Of a DNA stretch of 64,000 bases, positions 34,244-45,626 are shown one piece after another. The stretch comes from Kosakonia cowanii JCM 10956 = DSM 18146 (lineage in GTDB: Bacteria; Pseudomonadota; Gammaproteobacteria; Enterobacterales; Enterobacteriaceae): NCBI RefSeq assembly GCF_001975225.1, contig NZ_CP019445.1, forward strand, positions 930,001 through 994,000. Reading direction: 5' to 3'. The notes under the pieces were generated by a model. The model was not told where the DNA came from, did no database searches, and saw only the letters and a list, made by a program, of their open reading frames with translations. A program made the translations under genes and the position numbers. The number at the start of each line of letters is the position of its first letter. The first letter of the stretch is position 1.

Positions 34244-34255
34244 TTCTGCCGCCAC
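34244..34255. repeat. Candidate right attachment-site core
   Basis: TTCTGCCGCCAC, exact copy of 12656-12667, between the ogr terminator and the rplS terminator. Confidence 0.4.
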
Positions 34256-34271
34256 TCTGCCGCCACAGACA

Positions 34272-34302
34272 ATAAAAAAGGGGTTAGCATTACGCTAACC
34301 CC
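34272..34302 (-). terminator. Terminator of the rpsP-rimM-trmD-rplS operon
   Basis: On the minus strand GGGGTTAGC (34294-34302 on the plus strand) pairs with GCTAACCCC (34280-34288) and is followed by six or seven T. Confidence 0.92.
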
Positions 34303-34342
34303 TTGTTCTATAACACGCTTTGGATGTAGCGCGTGCGCTATC

Positions 34343-34693
<351 letters not shown>

Positions 34694-34731
34694 TTAATCT
34701 CTTATCCTGGGTAAACTGATATTTGGAGGGC

Positions 34732-35502
34732 TTAAGCCATCCCATCATGTTTCTGTTGCTGCTGTTGTGCGTGTTCGCTTTTGAACTCCGCCAGCAACCT
34801 TGCTTGCTCTTCAGTCAGAGCCAGGTTTTCCAGAAGTTCAGGTCTTCTAAGCCAGGTGCGGCCCAGCGACTGCTTCAGACGCCAGCGACGTATCTCGGCA
34901 TGATTTCCCGACAGCAAAACCGCCGGTACTTCCATCCCTTCTAACACTTCAGGACGAGTATAGTGCGGGCAGTCCAGCAATCCATCAGCAAAGGAGTCTT
35001 CCGTTGCTGAAGCTTCGTGGCCCAGTACCCCCGGAATAAACCGGGAAACCGAGTCAATCAGCGTCATTGCTGGCAGCTCACCGCCGCTGAGCACGTAATC
35101 ACCAATAGACCACTCTTCATCAATCTCGGTCTGGATTACCCGCTCATCTATCCCTTCGTAGCGACCGCACACCAGAATCAGTTTCTGATTGGTAGCCAGT
35201 TCGCTCACGCCCGCTTGATCAAGCTTGCGTCCCTGAGGCGAAAGATAAATCACCTTCGCGCCTTCGCCCGCCGCGGCTTTCGCTGCGTGAATGGCGTCCC
35301 GTAAAGGGTTCACCATCATTAGCATTCCCGGTCCGCCGCCGTAAGGACGTTCGTCCACGGTACGGTGCCGGTCATGAGCGAAGTCACGTGGACTCCAGCT
35401 CTCAATGCTCAGCAGGCCTTTTTTTACTGCCCGGCCAGTTACCCCGTAGTCGGTAATCGCGCGGAACATTTCAGGAAACAGGCTAATTATGCCAATCCAC
35501 AT
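34732..35502 (-). CDS. trmD: tRNA (guanine-37 N1)-methyltransferase
   Basis: Methylates G37 next to the anticodon and so prevents +1 frameshifting; essential. 256 residues. SPOUT-class deep-knot motifs are present: [21 protein letters not shown] and [13 protein letters not shown], plus the [10 protein letters not shown] segment. Third gene of the operon, 41 bases upstream of rplS. Confidence 0.98.
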   Translation of the reverse strand: MWIGIISLFPEMFRAITDYGVTGRAVKKGLLSIESWSPRDFAHDRHRTVDERPYGGGPGMLMMVNPLRDAIHAAKAAAGEGAKVIYLSPQGRKLDQAGVSELATNQKLILVCGRYEGIDERVIQTEIDEEWSIGDYVLSGGELPAMTLIDSVSRFIPGVLGHEASATEDSFADGLLDCPHYTRPEVLEGMEVPAVLLSGNHAEIRRWRLKQSLGRTWLRRPELLENLALTEEQARLLAEFKSEHAQQQQQKHDGMA

Positions 35503-35532
35503 AGCGCCGTCTTTTACCGTATATCCGGAGGT

Positions 35533-36081
35533 TTAAAAACCAGGATCCCAATCTACTTCAATGGTTTGAGTAGTGAGATCGACTTTCTTGATAACCTGCC
35601 CATCGAGGAACGGAACCAACCGCTCCTTGATACCGAACGCATCTTTCAGGTTTGCCTTGATGACGAGAACGTCATTCGACCCGGTTTCCATCATATCGAT
35701 GACTTTACCGAGGCTGTAACCTTCAGTAGTCACTACCTGGCAACCCATAAGGTCTTTCCAGTAGTAGTCACCCTCTTCCAGTTGCGGCAACTGCGCGGAA
35801 TCAACGAGAATTTCGCAATTCGTCAGAAGATTCGCGGCATCGCGATCGTCAACGCCTTTCAGCTTGATGACGATATCCTGATTGTGGTAGCGCCAGCTTT
35901 CCAGCTCAATGCTCTGCCACTGACCCGCCTTCTGGATAAACCAGGGCTGATAGTCAAAAATGCTTTCGGCGTCTTCGGTGGAGGAAAACACTCTGAGCCA
36001 ACCACGAATTCCGTAAGAAGATCCCAGTTTGCCAACAATAATTGGCTCAGCAGGGGCCGATGCGGTTTGTTGCTTGCTCAT
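35533..36081 (-). CDS. rimM: 16S rRNA processing protein RimM
   Basis: 182 residues from [13 protein letters not shown] (the frame is open three codons earlier). Assists 30S head assembly by binding S19. N-terminal RimM domain ([20 protein letters not shown]) and C-terminal PRC barrel ([26 protein letters not shown]). Second gene of the operon. Confidence 0.97.
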   Translation of the reverse strand: MSKQQTASAPAEPIIVGKLGSSYGIRGWLRVFSSTEDAESIFDYQPWFIQKAGQWQSIELESWRYHNQDIVIKLKGVDDRDAANLLTNCEILVDSAQLPQLEEGDYYWKDLMGCQVVTTEGYSLGKVIDMMETGSNDVLVIKANLKDAFGIKERLVPFLDGQVIKKVDLTTQTIEVDWDPGF

Positions 36082-36099
36082 CATGACCACCGTGACAGA

Positions 36100-36605
<506 letters not shown>

Positions 36606-37967
36606 TTAGCGGCCAGGGAAACCGGGGGGCATCATCCCTTTCATCCCGCGCATCATCTTCGCCATCCCGCCCTTCTTCATCTTCTTCATCATGCGTTGCA
36701 TGTCGTCGAACTGTTTAAGCAGACGGTTTACATCCTGCACCTGCATACCGCAGCCTGCAGCGATGCGGCGTTTGCGCGAGCCTTTGATGATGTCCGGGTT
36801 GGCGCGCTCTTTGAAGGTCATCGAGTTGATGATCGCTTCCATACGCACCAGCACTTTGTCATCCATCTGCGCTTTAACGTTATCGGGGATCTGGCCCATG
36901 CCCGGCAGCTTGCCCATCAGGCTCGCCATACCGCCCATGTTTTTCATCTGGCGCAGCTGCTCAAGGAAGTCGGTCAGATCGAAGCCGTCGCCTTTTTTCA
37001 GCTTGTTCGCCAGCTTCTCAGCCTGCGCACGGTCAACTTTGCTTTCGATATCTTCGATCAGCGACAGCACGTCGCCCATGCCGAGAATACGCGACGCGAT
37101 ACGATCCGGGTGGAACGGCTCCAGCGCTTCGGTTTTCTCACCGACGCCGAGGAATTTGATCGGCTTACCGGTGATATGGCGGATAGAGAGCGCCGCACCG
37201 CCGCGGGCATCGCCGTCCACTTTGGTCAGCACGACACCGGTCAGCGGCAGCGCTTCATTAAAGGCTTTTGCCGTGTTGGCGGCATCCTGACCGGTCATGG
37301 CGTCGACAACAAACAGCGTCTCAACGGGCTTAATCGCCGCGTGAACCTGTTTGATCTCCTCCATCATCGCTTCATCAACGTGCAGACGACCGGCGGTATC
37401 CACCAGCAGCACGTCATAAAACTTCAGCTTCGCCTCTTTCAGCGCCGCGTTAACGATGTCGACCGGCTTTTGCGCGACGTCAGAGGGGAAGAAATCGACC
37501 TCGACCTGCTGCGCCAGCGTCTCCAGCTGTTTGATCGCCGCCGGGCGGTAAACGTCCGCGGAGACGACCATCACTTTCTTCTTGTGCTTCTCGCGCAGGA
37601 ACTTACCGAGCTTACCAACGCTGGTGGTTTTACCCGCACCCTGCAGGCCCGCCATCAGCACCACTGCCGGTGGCTGCGCCGCCAGGTTGAGGCTCTGATT
37701 CTCTTCGCCCATCGCGGCAACCAGTTCGTTGCGCACGATTTTGACGAACTCCTGGCCCGGGGTCAGACTCTTGTTGACTTCGTGACCAACCGCTTTCTCT
37801 TTCACGCGGTTGATAAAGTCACGCACTACCGGCAGCGCAACGTCAGCTTCCAGCAGCGCCATGCGCACTTCGCGCAGGGTCTCTTTGATGTTGTCTTCAG
37901 TGAGGCGTCCACGGCCACTGATATTGCGCAGTGAGCGCGACAAACGATCGGTTAAATTATCAAACAT
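36606..37967 (-). CDS. ffh: Signal recognition particle GTPase Ffh
   Basis: 453 residues from MFDNLTDRLSRSLRNISGRG, the E. coli length (the frame is open 15 codons earlier). N domain, G domain with P-loop GLQGAGKTTSVGKLG, DTAGRLHVDEA and TKVDGDARGG, then the Met-rich M domain that binds 4.5S RNA and signal sequences (FDDMQRMMKKMKKGGMAKMM). It targets inner-membrane proteins co-translationally with FtsY. Confidence 0.98.
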   Translation of the reverse strand: MFDNLTDRLSRSLRNISGRGRLTEDNIKETLREVRMALLEADVALPVVRDFINRVKEKAVGHEVNKSLTPGQEFVKIVRNELVAAMGEENQSLNLAAQPPAVVLMAGLQGAGKTTSVGKLGKFLREKHKKKVMVVSADVYRPAAIKQLETLAQQVEVDFFPSDVAQKPVDIVNAALKEAKLKFYDVLLVDTAGRLHVDEAMMEEIKQVHAAIKPVETLFVVDAMTGQDAANTAKAFNEALPLTGVVLTKVDGDARGGAALSIRHITGKPIKFLGVGEKTEALEPFHPDRIASRILGMGDVLSLIEDIESKVDRAQAEKLANKLKKGDGFDLTDFLEQLRQMKNMGGMASLMGKLPGMGQIPDNVKAQMDDKVLVRMEAIINSMTFKERANPDIIKGSRKRRIAAGCGMQVQDVNRLLKQFDDMQRMMKKMKKGGMAKMMRGMKGMMPPGFPGR

Positions 37968-38135
37968 TGTCTCTCGCCTGAGGTGATACGATTGGCCGCC
38001 AGCGCGACGCATAACAGAAATTCGCCGCAGTATAGCATGAAGACATCGCGGCTGTATGTGATGGAACTGTTGGAGGCTGGGTCACGTAACGTTATACTGC
38101 TTCTCTTTCTCTCTTAGTCAACTGTCGACACGCCT

Positions 38136-38924
38136 ATGCCCGTTTTTGCCCTGATCGCTCTTGTTGCCTACTCAACCAGCATTGCGCTGATTGTTCCCAG
38201 CTTGTTACAAAAAAATAGCGGCTGGCGCAAAATGGCCATCTTTTCAGCGGTGCTTGCGCTTATATTCCACGGCTTCGCGCTGAAAGAGCGCATCTTCCCT
38301 GACGATGGCGGTCAAAATCTCAGCCTGCTGAACGTCGGTTCACTGGTCAGCCTGATGATCTGTACGGTGATGACCATTGTCGCCTCGAAAAACCGCGGCT
38401 GGCTGCTGCTGCCGATTGTTTATACGTTCGCGTTAATCAATCTCGCTTTCGCCATTTTCATGCCGAATGAGTTCATCACGCATCTGGAAACCACGCCCGG
38501 CATGATGGTGCATATCGGCCTGTCGCTGTTCGCCTATGCCACCTTAATTATCGCGGCCATGTATGCGCTCCAGCTGGCGTGGATCGATTATCAGCTGAAG
38601 AATAAAAAGCTGGCTTTCAGCAATGAAATGCCGCCGCTACTGGTGATTGAACGCAAGATGTTTCATATCACCCAGGTCGGCGTGGTGCTGCTGACGCTGA
38701 CGCTCTGCACCGGCCTGTTCTACATGCAAAACCTGTTCAGCATGGAAAATATCGACAAAGCGGTGCTCTCGATCATCGCCTGGTTTGTCTATATTGTCCT
38801 GCTGTGGGGCCATTATCATGAAGGCTGGCGCGGTCGCCGCGTCGTCTGGTTCAACGTCGCAGGAGCCGGTATTTTAACGCTCGCCTATTTCGGCAGCCGC
38901 GTCCTGCAACATTTCGTAAGTTAA
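38136..38924 (+). CDS. ypjD: CcsA-like inner-membrane protein YpjD
   Basis: 262 residues with eight or so membrane helices, member of the cytochrome c assembly (CcsA/ResC) protein family. Its exact role is not established in E. coli. It is divergent from ffh and directly followed, after 16 bases, by yfjD, so the two form an operon. Confidence 0.93.
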   Translation: MPVFALIALVAYSTSIALIVPSLLQKNSGWRKMAIFSAVLALIFHGFALKERIFPDDGGQNLSLLNVGSLVSLMICTVMTIVASKNRGWLLLPIVYTFALINLAFAIFMPNEFITHLETTPGMMVHIGLSLFAYATLIIAAMYALQLAWIDYQLKNKKLAFSNEMPPLLVIERKMFHITQVGVVLLTLTLCTGLFYMQNLFSMENIDKAVLSIIAWFVYIVLLWGHYHEGWRGRRVVWFNVAGAGILTLAYFGSRVLQHFVS

Positions 38925-38940
38925 AGCAAAGGAGTTCCCC

Positions 38941-40227
38941 CTGGAACACATCTCCACCACGACGCTGATTATTACGCTTATCATCATGGTCGTGGTTTCA
39001 GCCTATTTCTCCGGTTCAGAAACCGGCATGATGACCCTCAACCGCTATCGCCTGCGCCATATGGCCAAACAGGGCAACCGTGCGGCCAAACGCGTCGAAA
39101 AGCTGCTGCGTAAGCCCGATCGCCTGATTAGCCTGGTGCTGATCGGCAACAACCTGGTCAACATTCTCGCCTCGTCGCTGGCGACTATTGTCGGTATGCG
39201 CCTGTACGGCAACGCCGGGGTTGCCATCGCTACCGGTGTGCTGACCTTCGTGGTGCTGGTCTTTTCTGAAGTGCTGCCAAAAACCATCGCTGCCCTTTAT
39301 CCGGAAAAGGTCGCCTTTCCCAGCAGCCTGCTGCTCGGCCCGCTGCAAATCATCATGCTACCGCTGGTGTGGCTGCTGAACGGCGTGACGCGTATTTTGA
39401 TGCGTATGATTGGCATTAAAGCCGATGTGGTGGTCAGCGGCGCACTCAGTAAAGAGGAGCTGCGCACCATCGTTCACGAGTCGCGCTCGAAAATTTCCCG
39501 CCGCAATCAGGATATGCTGCTGTCGATTCTCGATCTGGAGAAGGTCAACGTTGATGACATCATGGTGCCACGCAATGAGATCGTCGGTATCGATATCAAT
39601 GATGACTGGAAATCGATTGTGCGCCAGCTGACCCACTCGCCGCACGGTCGCATTGTGCTCTATCGCGACTCGCTGGATGACACCATCAGCATGCTCCGCG
39701 TGCGTGAAGCCTATCGCCTGATGACCGAGAAAAAGGAGTTCACCAAAGAAGTGATGCTGCGTGCCGCCGATGAAATTTACTATGTACCGGAAGGCACACC
39801 GCTCAGCGTTCAGCTGGTGAAATTTCAGCGTAATAAGAAGAAAGTCGGCCTGGTGGTAGATGAGTATGGCGATATTCAGGGGCTGGTGACGGTCGAAGAT
39901 ATTCTTGAAGAGATTGTCGGGGATTTCACCACGTCTATGTCGCCTGCGCTGGCAGATGAAGCGACGCCGCAGAACGACGGTTCGGTAATTATTGAAGGCA
40001 GCGCCAGCGTTCGCGAGCTGAACAAAGCCTTTAACTGGCGATTACCGGAAGATGAAGCGCGGACCATCAACGGCATGGTGCTTGAAGAGTTAGAAGAGAT
40101 CCCGGCGGCAGGCACGCGCGTGCGCATTGAGCAGTATGATATCGATATTCTCGATGTGCAGGAGAACATGATTAAGCAGGTAAAAGTGATCCCGGTTAAA
40201 GCGCTGCGGGAGAGCGTTACAGAGTAA
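38941..40227 (+). CDS. yfjD: CBS-domain/CNNM-type transporter YfjD, with CTG start
   Basis: Inner-membrane CorB/CNNM family protein, linked to Mg/Co efflux. Read from CTG at 38941 it has 428 residues, the E. coli length, and starts MEHISTTTLIITLIIMVVVS. The first ATG (38986) would cut 15 residues and part of the first membrane helix. AAAGGAG (38928-38934) stands six bases before the CTG and has no other start to serve. Three further helices follow, then the DUF21 domain, paired CBS domains (DDIMVPRNEIVGIDIN, VDEYGDIQGLVTVEDILEE) and a CorC_HlyC domain at the C-terminus. Confidence 0.93.
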   Translation: MEHISTTTLIITLIIMVVVSAYFSGSETGMMTLNRYRLRHMAKQGNRAAKRVEKLLRKPDRLISLVLIGNNLVNILASSLATIVGMRLYGNAGVAIATGVLTFVVLVFSEVLPKTIAALYPEKVAFPSSLLLGPLQIIMLPLVWLLNGVTRILMRMIGIKADVVVSGALSKEELRTIVHESRSKISRRNQDMLLSILDLEKVNVDDIMVPRNEIVGIDINDDWKSIVRQLTHSPHGRIVLYRDSLDDTISMLRVREAYRLMTEKKEFTKEVMLRAADEIYYVPEGTPLSVQLVKFQRNKKKVGLVVDEYGDIQGLVTVEDILEEIVGDFTTSMSPALADEATPQNDGSVIIEGSASVRELNKAFNWRLPEDEARTINGMVLEELEEIPAAGTRVRIEQYDIDILDVQENMIKQVKVIPVKALRESVTE

Positions 40228-40258
40228 AAAAAACCCTCTCATCATGAGAGGGTTTTCG
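40228..40258. terminator. Bidirectional terminator between yfjD and grpE
   Basis: AAACCCTCTC (40231-40240) pairs with GAGAGGGTTT (from 40246), with A and T runs on both sides, so it can serve both converging genes. Confidence 0.88.
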
Positions 40259-40260
40259 TT

Positions 40261-40857
40261 TTACGCTTTCGCTTTGGCGACGGTAACCATCGCGGCGCGA
40301 ATAGTGCGACCATTCAGGGTGAACCCTTTCTGCATCACACCCAGCACGTTGCCGGCGCTGACCTCTTCCGACTCGACCATCGCAATCGCCTGATGCACAT
40401 TTGGATCCAGCGGAACGTTGGTGTCGGCAATCACCTCAACACCAAATTTCTTCACCACATCCAGCATGTTTTTCAGGGTCAGTTCGATACCTTCGACCAT
40501 CGGCGCCATCTCGGCGTTCTCTTTGTCAGCCACTTCCAGCGCGCGATCCAAACTATCGATTACCGGCAGCAGTTCATTGATGAACTTCTCCAGCGCAAAT
40601 TTGTGCGCTTTCTCGATATCCAGTTCGGTACGGCGACGCAGGTTTTCCATCTCCGCTTTGATACGCAGCACCGTCTCGCGCTCGCGGGTTTCCGCTGCTG
40701 CTAACTGCGCTTCCAGATTCGCAATTTTCTCATCGCGCGGATCCACCTGCTCAGCCGCTTCGTCAGGCTCAACTACCGCCTCAACGTCGTCGTGCTGTTC
40801 CTTGATAATTTCTTCCGGGGACTGCCCGTCAGGCGTTTTCTGTTCTTCACTACTCAT
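40261..40857 (-). CDS. grpE: Nucleotide exchange factor GrpE
   Basis: 198 residues from [17 protein letters not shown] (197 in E. coli). Dimeric cochaperone that releases ADP from DnaK and serves as a thermosensor. Acidic disordered N-terminus, long paired helices ([20 protein letters not shown]) and beta-wing C-terminus ([18 protein letters not shown]). It works with ClpB, encoded at the left end of the window. Its start is divergent from nadK. Confidence 0.98.
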   Translation of the reverse strand: MSSEEQKTPDGQSPEEIIKEQHDDVEAVVEPDEAAEQVDPRDEKIANLEAQLAAAETRERETVLRIKAEMENLRRRTELDIEKAHKFALEKFINELLPVIDSLDRALEVADKENAEMAPMVEGIELTLKNMLDVVKKFGVEVIADTNVPLDPNVHQAIAMVESEEVSAGNVLGVMQKGFTLNGRTIRAAMVTVAKAKA

Positions 40858-40901
40858 GAATTTCTCCGCGTTTTTTTGCAATCATCTCGCTAACCTGCAT
40901 T

Positions 40902-40930
40902 ATTATGGGGATCCGTTTCCTGGATTCAAG
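40902..40930 (-). promoter_or_regulatory. Sigma-32 promoter of grpE
   Basis: Minus strand: CTTGAA (40925-40930), 14 bases, CCCCATAAT (40902-40910), an exact RpoH consensus about 45 bases before the grpE start. Confidence 0.9.
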
Positions 40931-40979
40931 GGAACAAGTCAGATTGTCATCATTCATTCGCCACAAGGACCCGCAGAAA

Positions 40980-41858
40980 ATGACCCAACATTTCAAGTGT
41001 ATTGGTATTGTCGGGCACCCGCGCCACCCTACCGCGCTCACCACACATGAAATGCTCTACCGCTGGCTGCATGCCAAAGGCTATGACGTGATGGTTGAAC
41101 AGCGTATTGCTCATGAGCTGAAACTCGCGAATGTGAGAACCGGTACGCTGGCGGACATTGGGCAACAAGCGGATCTGGCGGTGGTGGTCGGCGGCGATGG
41201 CAATATGCTTGGCGCGGCGCGCACGCTGGCGCGTTACGACATCAAAGTGATTGGCATTAACCGCGGCAATCTGGGCTTTCTGACCGATCTTGACCCCGAT
41301 AATGCGCAGCAGCAGCTGGCCGATGTGCTTGAGGGTCACTACATCGCTGAGAAACGGTTTTTGCTGGAAGTACAGGTGTGCCAGCAGGATTGCCAGAAGC
41401 GCATCAGCACTGCCATTAATGAAGTGGTGCTGCACCCTGGCAAAGTGGCGCACATGATTGAGTTTGAAGTCTATATAGATGAAGTCTTTGCCTTCTCCCA
41501 GCGCTCGGATGGCCTGATTATCTCCACACCAACTGGCTCCACGGCCTACTCGCTCTCAGCGGGCGGCCCGATCCTCACCCCTTCGCTGGACGCCATTACG
41601 CTGGTGCCGATGTTTCCGCATACCCTCTCGGCGCGTCCGCTGGTGATTAACAGCAGCAGCACCATTCGCCTGCGTTTTTCCCATCGCCGTAGCGACCTTG
41701 AAGTGAGCTGCGACAGCCAGATCGCGCTGCCGATTCAGGAGGGTGAAGATGTGCTTATCCGCCGCTGTGACTATCATCTGAATCTCATCCACCCTAAAGA
41801 TTACAGCTATTTCAACACGTTAAGCTCCAAGCTTGGCTGGTCGAAAAAATTGTTCTGA
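40980..41858 (+). CDS. nadK: NAD kinase
   Basis: 292 residues from [18 protein letters not shown]. coli length. It phosphorylates NAD to NADP. The GGDGN motif ([14 protein letters not shown]) with the catalytic aspartate and the second signature ([16 protein letters not shown]) are intact. The frame is open 25 codons upstream but overlaps the grpE promoter. Confidence 0.98.
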   Translation: MTQHFKCIGIVGHPRHPTALTTHEMLYRWLHAKGYDVMVEQRIAHELKLANVRTGTLADIGQQADLAVVVGGDGNMLGAARTLARYDIKVIGINRGNLGFLTDLDPDNAQQQLADVLEGHYIAEKRFLLEVQVCQQDCQKRISTAINEVVLHPGKVAHMIEFEVYIDEVFAFSQRSDGLIISTPTGSTAYSLSAGGPILTPSLDAITLVPMFPHTLSARPLVINSSSTIRLRFSHRRSDLEVSCDSQIALPIQEGEDVLIRRCDYHLNLIHPKDYSYFNTLSSKLGWSKKLF

Positions 41859-41878
41859 AAAGAGGCTGCGGGGCTTTA

Positions 41879-41916
41879 CTGTATATAATTCCAGTTTATA
41901 CTGTACGAAAACACAG
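41879..41916. promoter_or_regulatory. Two LexA boxes upstream of recN
   Basis: 41901-41916 CTGTACGAAAACACAG is a perfect CTGT-N8-ACAG. 41879-41894 CTGTATATAATTCCAG differs at one arm position (CCAG). E. coli recN also has tandem boxes here. Confidence 0.85.
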
Positions 41917-41944
41917 TTATGGTTTTTCATACAGGAAAGCAACC

Positions 41945-43606
41945 ATGTTGGCACAACTCACCATCAGTAATTTTGCTATCGTTCGTGAGCTTGAGATCGA
42001 TTTTAATAGCGGGATGACGGCTATTACCGGCGAAACCGGCGCAGGTAAATCCATCGCGATTGACGCGCTCGGGCTCTGCCTTGGCGGTCGCGCTGAAGCT
42101 GACATGGTACGCGCCGGCGCACAGCGCGCCGATCTCTGCGCCCGCTTTGCTCTGAAAGATACCCCTGCCGCGCAGCGCTGGCTCGAAGAGAATCAGCTTG
42201 AAGATGGACGTGAGTGTTTACTTCGCCGCGTCATCAGCAGCGATGGCCGCTCCCGCGGCTTTATCAACGGCACTGCCGTTCCCCTTTCCCAGCTGCGCGA
42301 ACTGGGTCAACTGCTTATCCAGATCCACGGTCAGCATGCACATCAGCTGCTGATTAAATCCGAACACCAGAAAACCCTGCTCGATGGCTATGCCGGTGAG
42401 TATGTGCTCACTCAGCAAATGGCGGAGCGCTACCGCGCCTGGCATCAAAGCTGTCGTGAGCTGGCACAGCACCAGCAGCAGAGCCAGGAGCGCGCCGCGC
42501 GCGCTGAGCTGCTGCACTATCAGTTAAAAGAGCTTAACGAGTTCAGCCCGCAGCCGGGCGAATTTGAACAGATCGATGAAGAGTACAAGCGTCTCGCTAA
42601 CAGCGGACAGCTGCTCTCCACCAGCCAGCATGCGCTGAACGTGCTTGCCGATGGCGAAGACGTTAACCTGCAGAGCCAGCTCTACAGCGCCCGCCAGCTG
42701 CTTACAGAGCTCATCGGGATGGATACGCGTCTCTCCAGCGTGCTGGAGATGCTGGAAGAGGCGGCAATCCAGATCAGTGAAGCCAGCGATGAGCTGCGCC
42801 ACTACTGCGACCGTTTAGATCTCGATCCCAACCGCCTTTATGAGCTGGAGCAGCGTATCTCCCGCCAGATATCGCTGGCGCGCAAGCACCATATCGCGCC
42901 GGAAGAGCTGCCGCAGTTCCACCAGTCTCTGCTGGATGAGCAGCAGCTGCTTGAAGATCAGGCAGATTCACAGGAGACGCTGGCGCTGGCTGTTAGCCAT
43001 CATCACCAGCTGGCGCTGGAGAGCGCACAGCAGCTGCATGCGCAGCGCGTGAAGTATGCGCAGGAGCTCAGCCAGCTGATCACCGAAAGTATGCACTTAC
43101 TCTCCATGCCGCACGGCGTGTTTGAGATTGATGTGGCATTCAATGACCATACCCTGACGGCAGACGGTGCGGATCGTATCGAGTTTCGTGTCACCACCAA
43201 CCCAGGGCAACCACTGCAGGCGATCGCCAAAGTCGCCTCCGGCGGTGAGCTGTCGCGTATTGCGCTGGCGATTCAGGTGATTACCGCCCGTAAGATGGAA
43301 ACCCCGGCGCTGATCTTCGATGAAGTGGACGTGGGTATCAGCGGCCCGACAGCTGCCGTTGTTGGTAAAATGCTGCGCCAACTGGGCGAGTCAACACAGG
43401 TTATGTGCGTGACGCACCTGCCGCAGGTGGCCGGCTGTGGGCATCACCACTTCTATGTCAGCAAAGAGACCGATGGCGCCATGACAGAAACCCATATGCA
43501 GCCGCTGGATAAACGTGCGCGTCTGCAGGAGCTGGCCCGTCTGCTGGGCGGCAGCGAAGTGACGCGTAACGCGCTGGCGAATGCCAAAGAGCTGCTGGCA
43601 GCGTAA
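41945..43606 (+). CDS. recN: DNA repair protein RecN
   Basis: 553 residues, SMC-like ATPase for double-strand break repair. N-terminal Walker A ([15 protein letters not shown]), long coiled coils (about 150-370) and C-terminal ABC signature and Walker B ([27 protein letters not shown]). It is one of the most strongly SOS-induced genes, consistent with the LexA boxes before it. E. coli RecN ends in an AA-type ClpXP tag; here it ends ELLAA. Confidence 0.97.
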   Translation: MLAQLTISNFAIVRELEIDFNSGMTAITGETGAGKSIAIDALGLCLGGRAEADMVRAGAQRADLCARFALKDTPAAQRWLEENQLEDGRECLLRRVISSDGRSRGFINGTAVPLSQLRELGQLLIQIHGQHAHQLLIKSEHQKTLLDGYAGEYVLTQQMAERYRAWHQSCRELAQHQQQSQERAARAELLHYQLKELNEFSPQPGEFEQIDEEYKRLANSGQLLSTSQHALNVLADGEDVNLQSQLYSARQLLTELIGMDTRLSSVLEMLEEAAIQISEASDELRHYCDRLDLDPNRLYELEQRISRQISLARKHHIAPEELPQFHQSLLDEQQLLEDQADSQETLALAVSHHHQLALESAQQLHAQRVKYAQELSQLITESMHLLSMPHGVFEIDVAFNDHTLTADGADRIEFRVTTNPGQPLQAIAKVASGGELSRIALAIQVITARKMETPALIFDEVDVGISGPTAAVVGKMLRQLGESTQVMCVTHLPQVAGCGHHHFYVSKETDGAMTETHMQPLDKRARLQELARLLGGSEVTRNALANAKELLAA

Positions 43607-43753
43607 ACTTTTCGGTAATATGACGGTCTGACTTCTCGACAAAACGACAACAGACCCGGCCACAAAGGTTTTAAACTGGCGAAAGGTCTATTATTATCGG
43701 CATATTACATATGAGCCACGTACTGTTCGGGCCCGAAAAGGAATCAAATCACT

Positions 43754-44098
43754 ATGCGCTGTAAAATGCTGACTGCTGCCGCAGCGGTTCTTCTGATGTT
43801 GACCGCTGGTTGCTCCACTCTGGAACGCGTGGTTTACCGTCCGGATATCAACCAGGGGAACTACCTGACGCCCACCGACGTTGCCAAAATCCGTGTAGGT
43901 ATGACGCAACAGCAGGTTGCGTATGCACTGGGAACCCCGATGATGAGCGATCCGTTTGGCACCAATACCTGGTTCTATATCTTCCGTCAGCAGCCAGGCC
44001 ATGAAGATGTGACTCAGCAGACGCTGACTCTGACCTTCAACAGCAACGGCGTGTTAACCAATATCGACAACAAACCGGCACTGACCAACCAGCGCTAA
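43754..44098 (+). CDS. bamE: Outer-membrane assembly lipoprotein BamE
   Basis: 114 residues (113 in E. coli). The signal peptide ends in LTAGC with lipidated Cys20 followed by Ser, then the SmpA/OmlA domain ([31 protein letters not shown]). It stabilises BamD in the BAM complex. Confidence 0.97.
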   Translation: MRCKMLTAAAAVLLMLTAGCSTLERVVYRPDINQGNYLTPTDVAKIRVGMTQQQVAYALGTPMMSDPFGTNTWFYIFRQQPGHEDVTQQTLTLTFNSNGVLTNIDNKPALTNQR

Positions 44099-44146
44099 GT
44101 TTGTAAAACGCGGTTAAACACCAGCTGGTTTAACCGCCTGTAAAAG

Positions 44147-44174
44147 AAAAAGGTGCTCAGTGAGCACCTTTTTT
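44147..44174. terminator. Bidirectional terminator between bamE and ratB
   Basis: AAAAAGGTGCTCA (44147-44159) is the exact reverse complement of 44161-44173, giving A/T flanks on both strands. A second inverted pair, GCGGTTAAAC with GTTTAACCGC-like arms, lies just upstream (44111-44137). Confidence 0.88.
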
Positions 44175-44197
44175 GTATCTCGCGCCAGGCTAAGCAG

Positions 44198-44506
44198 TTA
44201 TGACTTGCTTGCCGCCTTCTCGTTCGCCGCTTTTTCAGCACGCTGGCGACGCAGCTCTTTCGGATCGGCAATTAGCGGGCGGTAGATCTCCACGCGATCG
44301 CCGTCATTGACGTTGTCGTGCAGCTTCACCGTCCGGCTGTAGATACCCACCTTGTTCACCTTTAAGTCGATATCTTCGCGCAGCTCCAGCAGCCCGGACG
44401 CGCGAATCGCCTCTTCGACGGTCGCGCCCACCTCCAGCTTCACCCGCAGCAGATACTGCTTCTCCGGCAATGCATAGGCCACTTCAACGGCGATCTTACC
44501 CGGCAC
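44198..44506 (-). CDS. ratB: RnfH family protein RatB
   Basis: 102 residues from a GTG start ([20 protein letters not shown]). The family alignment fixes this start, although the frame is open to 44590 inside ratA. Ubiquitin-like beta-grasp fold ([59 protein letters not shown]). Paired with RatA; its function is poorly known. It overlaps the ratA end by 11 bases. Confidence 0.94.
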   Translation of the reverse strand: MPGKIAVEVAYALPEKQYLLRVKLEVGATVEEAIRASGLLELREDIDLKVNKVGIYSRTVKLHDNVNDGDRVEIYRPLIADPKELRRQRAEKAANEKAASKS

Positions 44507-44933
44507 GGTAAACCTCTTTCGCGCGATGGGTAAACGCCTGCACCATGTTCGCGGCCAGCTCTTTAAAGATGCGGCCGAAAGCCAGCTCAATCAGCTTATT
44601 GGTAAACTCGAAATTGAGCTGAAATTCCACACGGCAGGCATTCGAGCTGAGCGGGGAAAAGGTCCAGCCGCCGCTCAGCGACTTAAACGGACCATCCACC
44701 AGGTGCATCAAAATACTTTTGTTAGCTTCCAGCGTGTTGCGCGTGGTAAAGGTCTTACTGATCCCCGCTTTCGACACGTCCACGGCCGCCGTCATCTCCG
44801 TCGGGCCGGAGTCGAGAATTCGGCTGCCGGTACACCCCGGCAGAAACTGCGGGTAGGAGTCCACATCGTTCACTAACTGATACATCTGCTCAGCGCTATA
44901 GGGCACCAGCGCAGTACGGCTAATCTGAGGCAT
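44496..44933 (-). CDS. ratA: Ribosome association toxin RatA
   Basis: 145 residues from [20 protein letters not shown] (the frame is open 13 codons further). START/COQ10-like polyketide cyclase fold. E. coli RatA binds 50S and blocks 70S formation when overproduced, and the fold also suggests a quinone-related role. It is divergent from smpB. Confidence 0.95.
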   Translation of the reverse strand: MPQISRTALVPYSAEQMYQLVNDVDSYPQFLPGCTGSRILDSGPTEMTAAVDVSKAGISKTFTTRNTLEANKSILMHLVDGPFKSLSGGWTFSPLSSNACRVEFQLNFEFTNKLIELAFGRIFKELAANMVQAFTHRAKEVYRAG

Positions 44934-45091
44934 AAGGTTTTCCGCATTCACACAATCGTTAAATAATAACATCTCCCCCGGTTGAAAGGAAAACGCGTTG
45001 CCCTAACTCATGCTAAGATAACCCGTTCAGCCTCACAGGACGCAATGAGGTCAGTTTCAGATATCAGATTACCGGATGGCTCCACGATACT

Positions 45092-45574
45092 ATGACGAAG
45101 AAAAAAGCATATAAACCAGGTTCAGCCACCATTGCGCTGAACAAGCGCGCCCGCCATGAATACTTCATTGAAGAGGAGTTTGAGGCCGGGCTTTCACTGC
45201 AGGGCTGGGAAGTAAAATCCTTACGTGCCGGTAAAGCCAACATTGGTGATAGCTACGTGATCCTTAAAGATGGCGAAGCCTATCTTTTCGGCGCTAACTT
45301 CACGCCGCTGACCGTCGCCTCCAGCCACTATGTTTGTGACCCGACGCGCACGCGCAAACTGCTGCTGAACCAGCGCGAGCTGGATTCACTCTACGGCCGC
45401 ATCAACCGCGAAGGTTACACCGTGGTTGCGCTCTCCCTCTACTGGAAGAACGCCTGGTGTAAAGTGAAGATCGGCGTGGCGAAAGGTAAGAAACAGCACG
45501 ACAAACGGACCGATGTGAAAGAGCGCGAATGGCAGCTCGATAAAGCACGCATCATGAAAAACGCGGGCCGCTAA
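45092..45574 (+). CDS. smpB: SsrA-binding protein SmpB
   Basis: 160 residues, E. coli length. OB-fold that carries tmRNA to stalled ribosomes, with a C-terminal tail ([20 protein letters not shown]) that reads the empty mRNA channel. In E. coli ssrA lies directly downstream; here 17.6 kb of secretion/adhesin genes separate them. A hairpin GCCCTCTC/GAGAGGGC (45590-45612) follows without a T run. Confidence 0.98.
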   Translation: MTKKKAYKPGSATIALNKRARHEYFIEEEFEAGLSLQGWEVKSLRAGKANIGDSYVILKDGEAYLFGANFTPLTVASSHYVCDPTRTRKLLLNQRELDSLYGRINREGYTVVALSLYWKNAWCKVKIGVAKGKKQHDKRTDVKEREWQLDKARIMKNAGR

Positions 45575-45626
45575 GTGCTCGCCCGCGCTGCCCTCTCACC
45601 CCGGGAGAGGGCACCAACTCCCCGCC

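Noticed and set aside
36696..37934. 412-codon ORF antisense to ffh.
   Set aside because: It mirrors the codon structure of ffh, a secure gene, and shows no domain.
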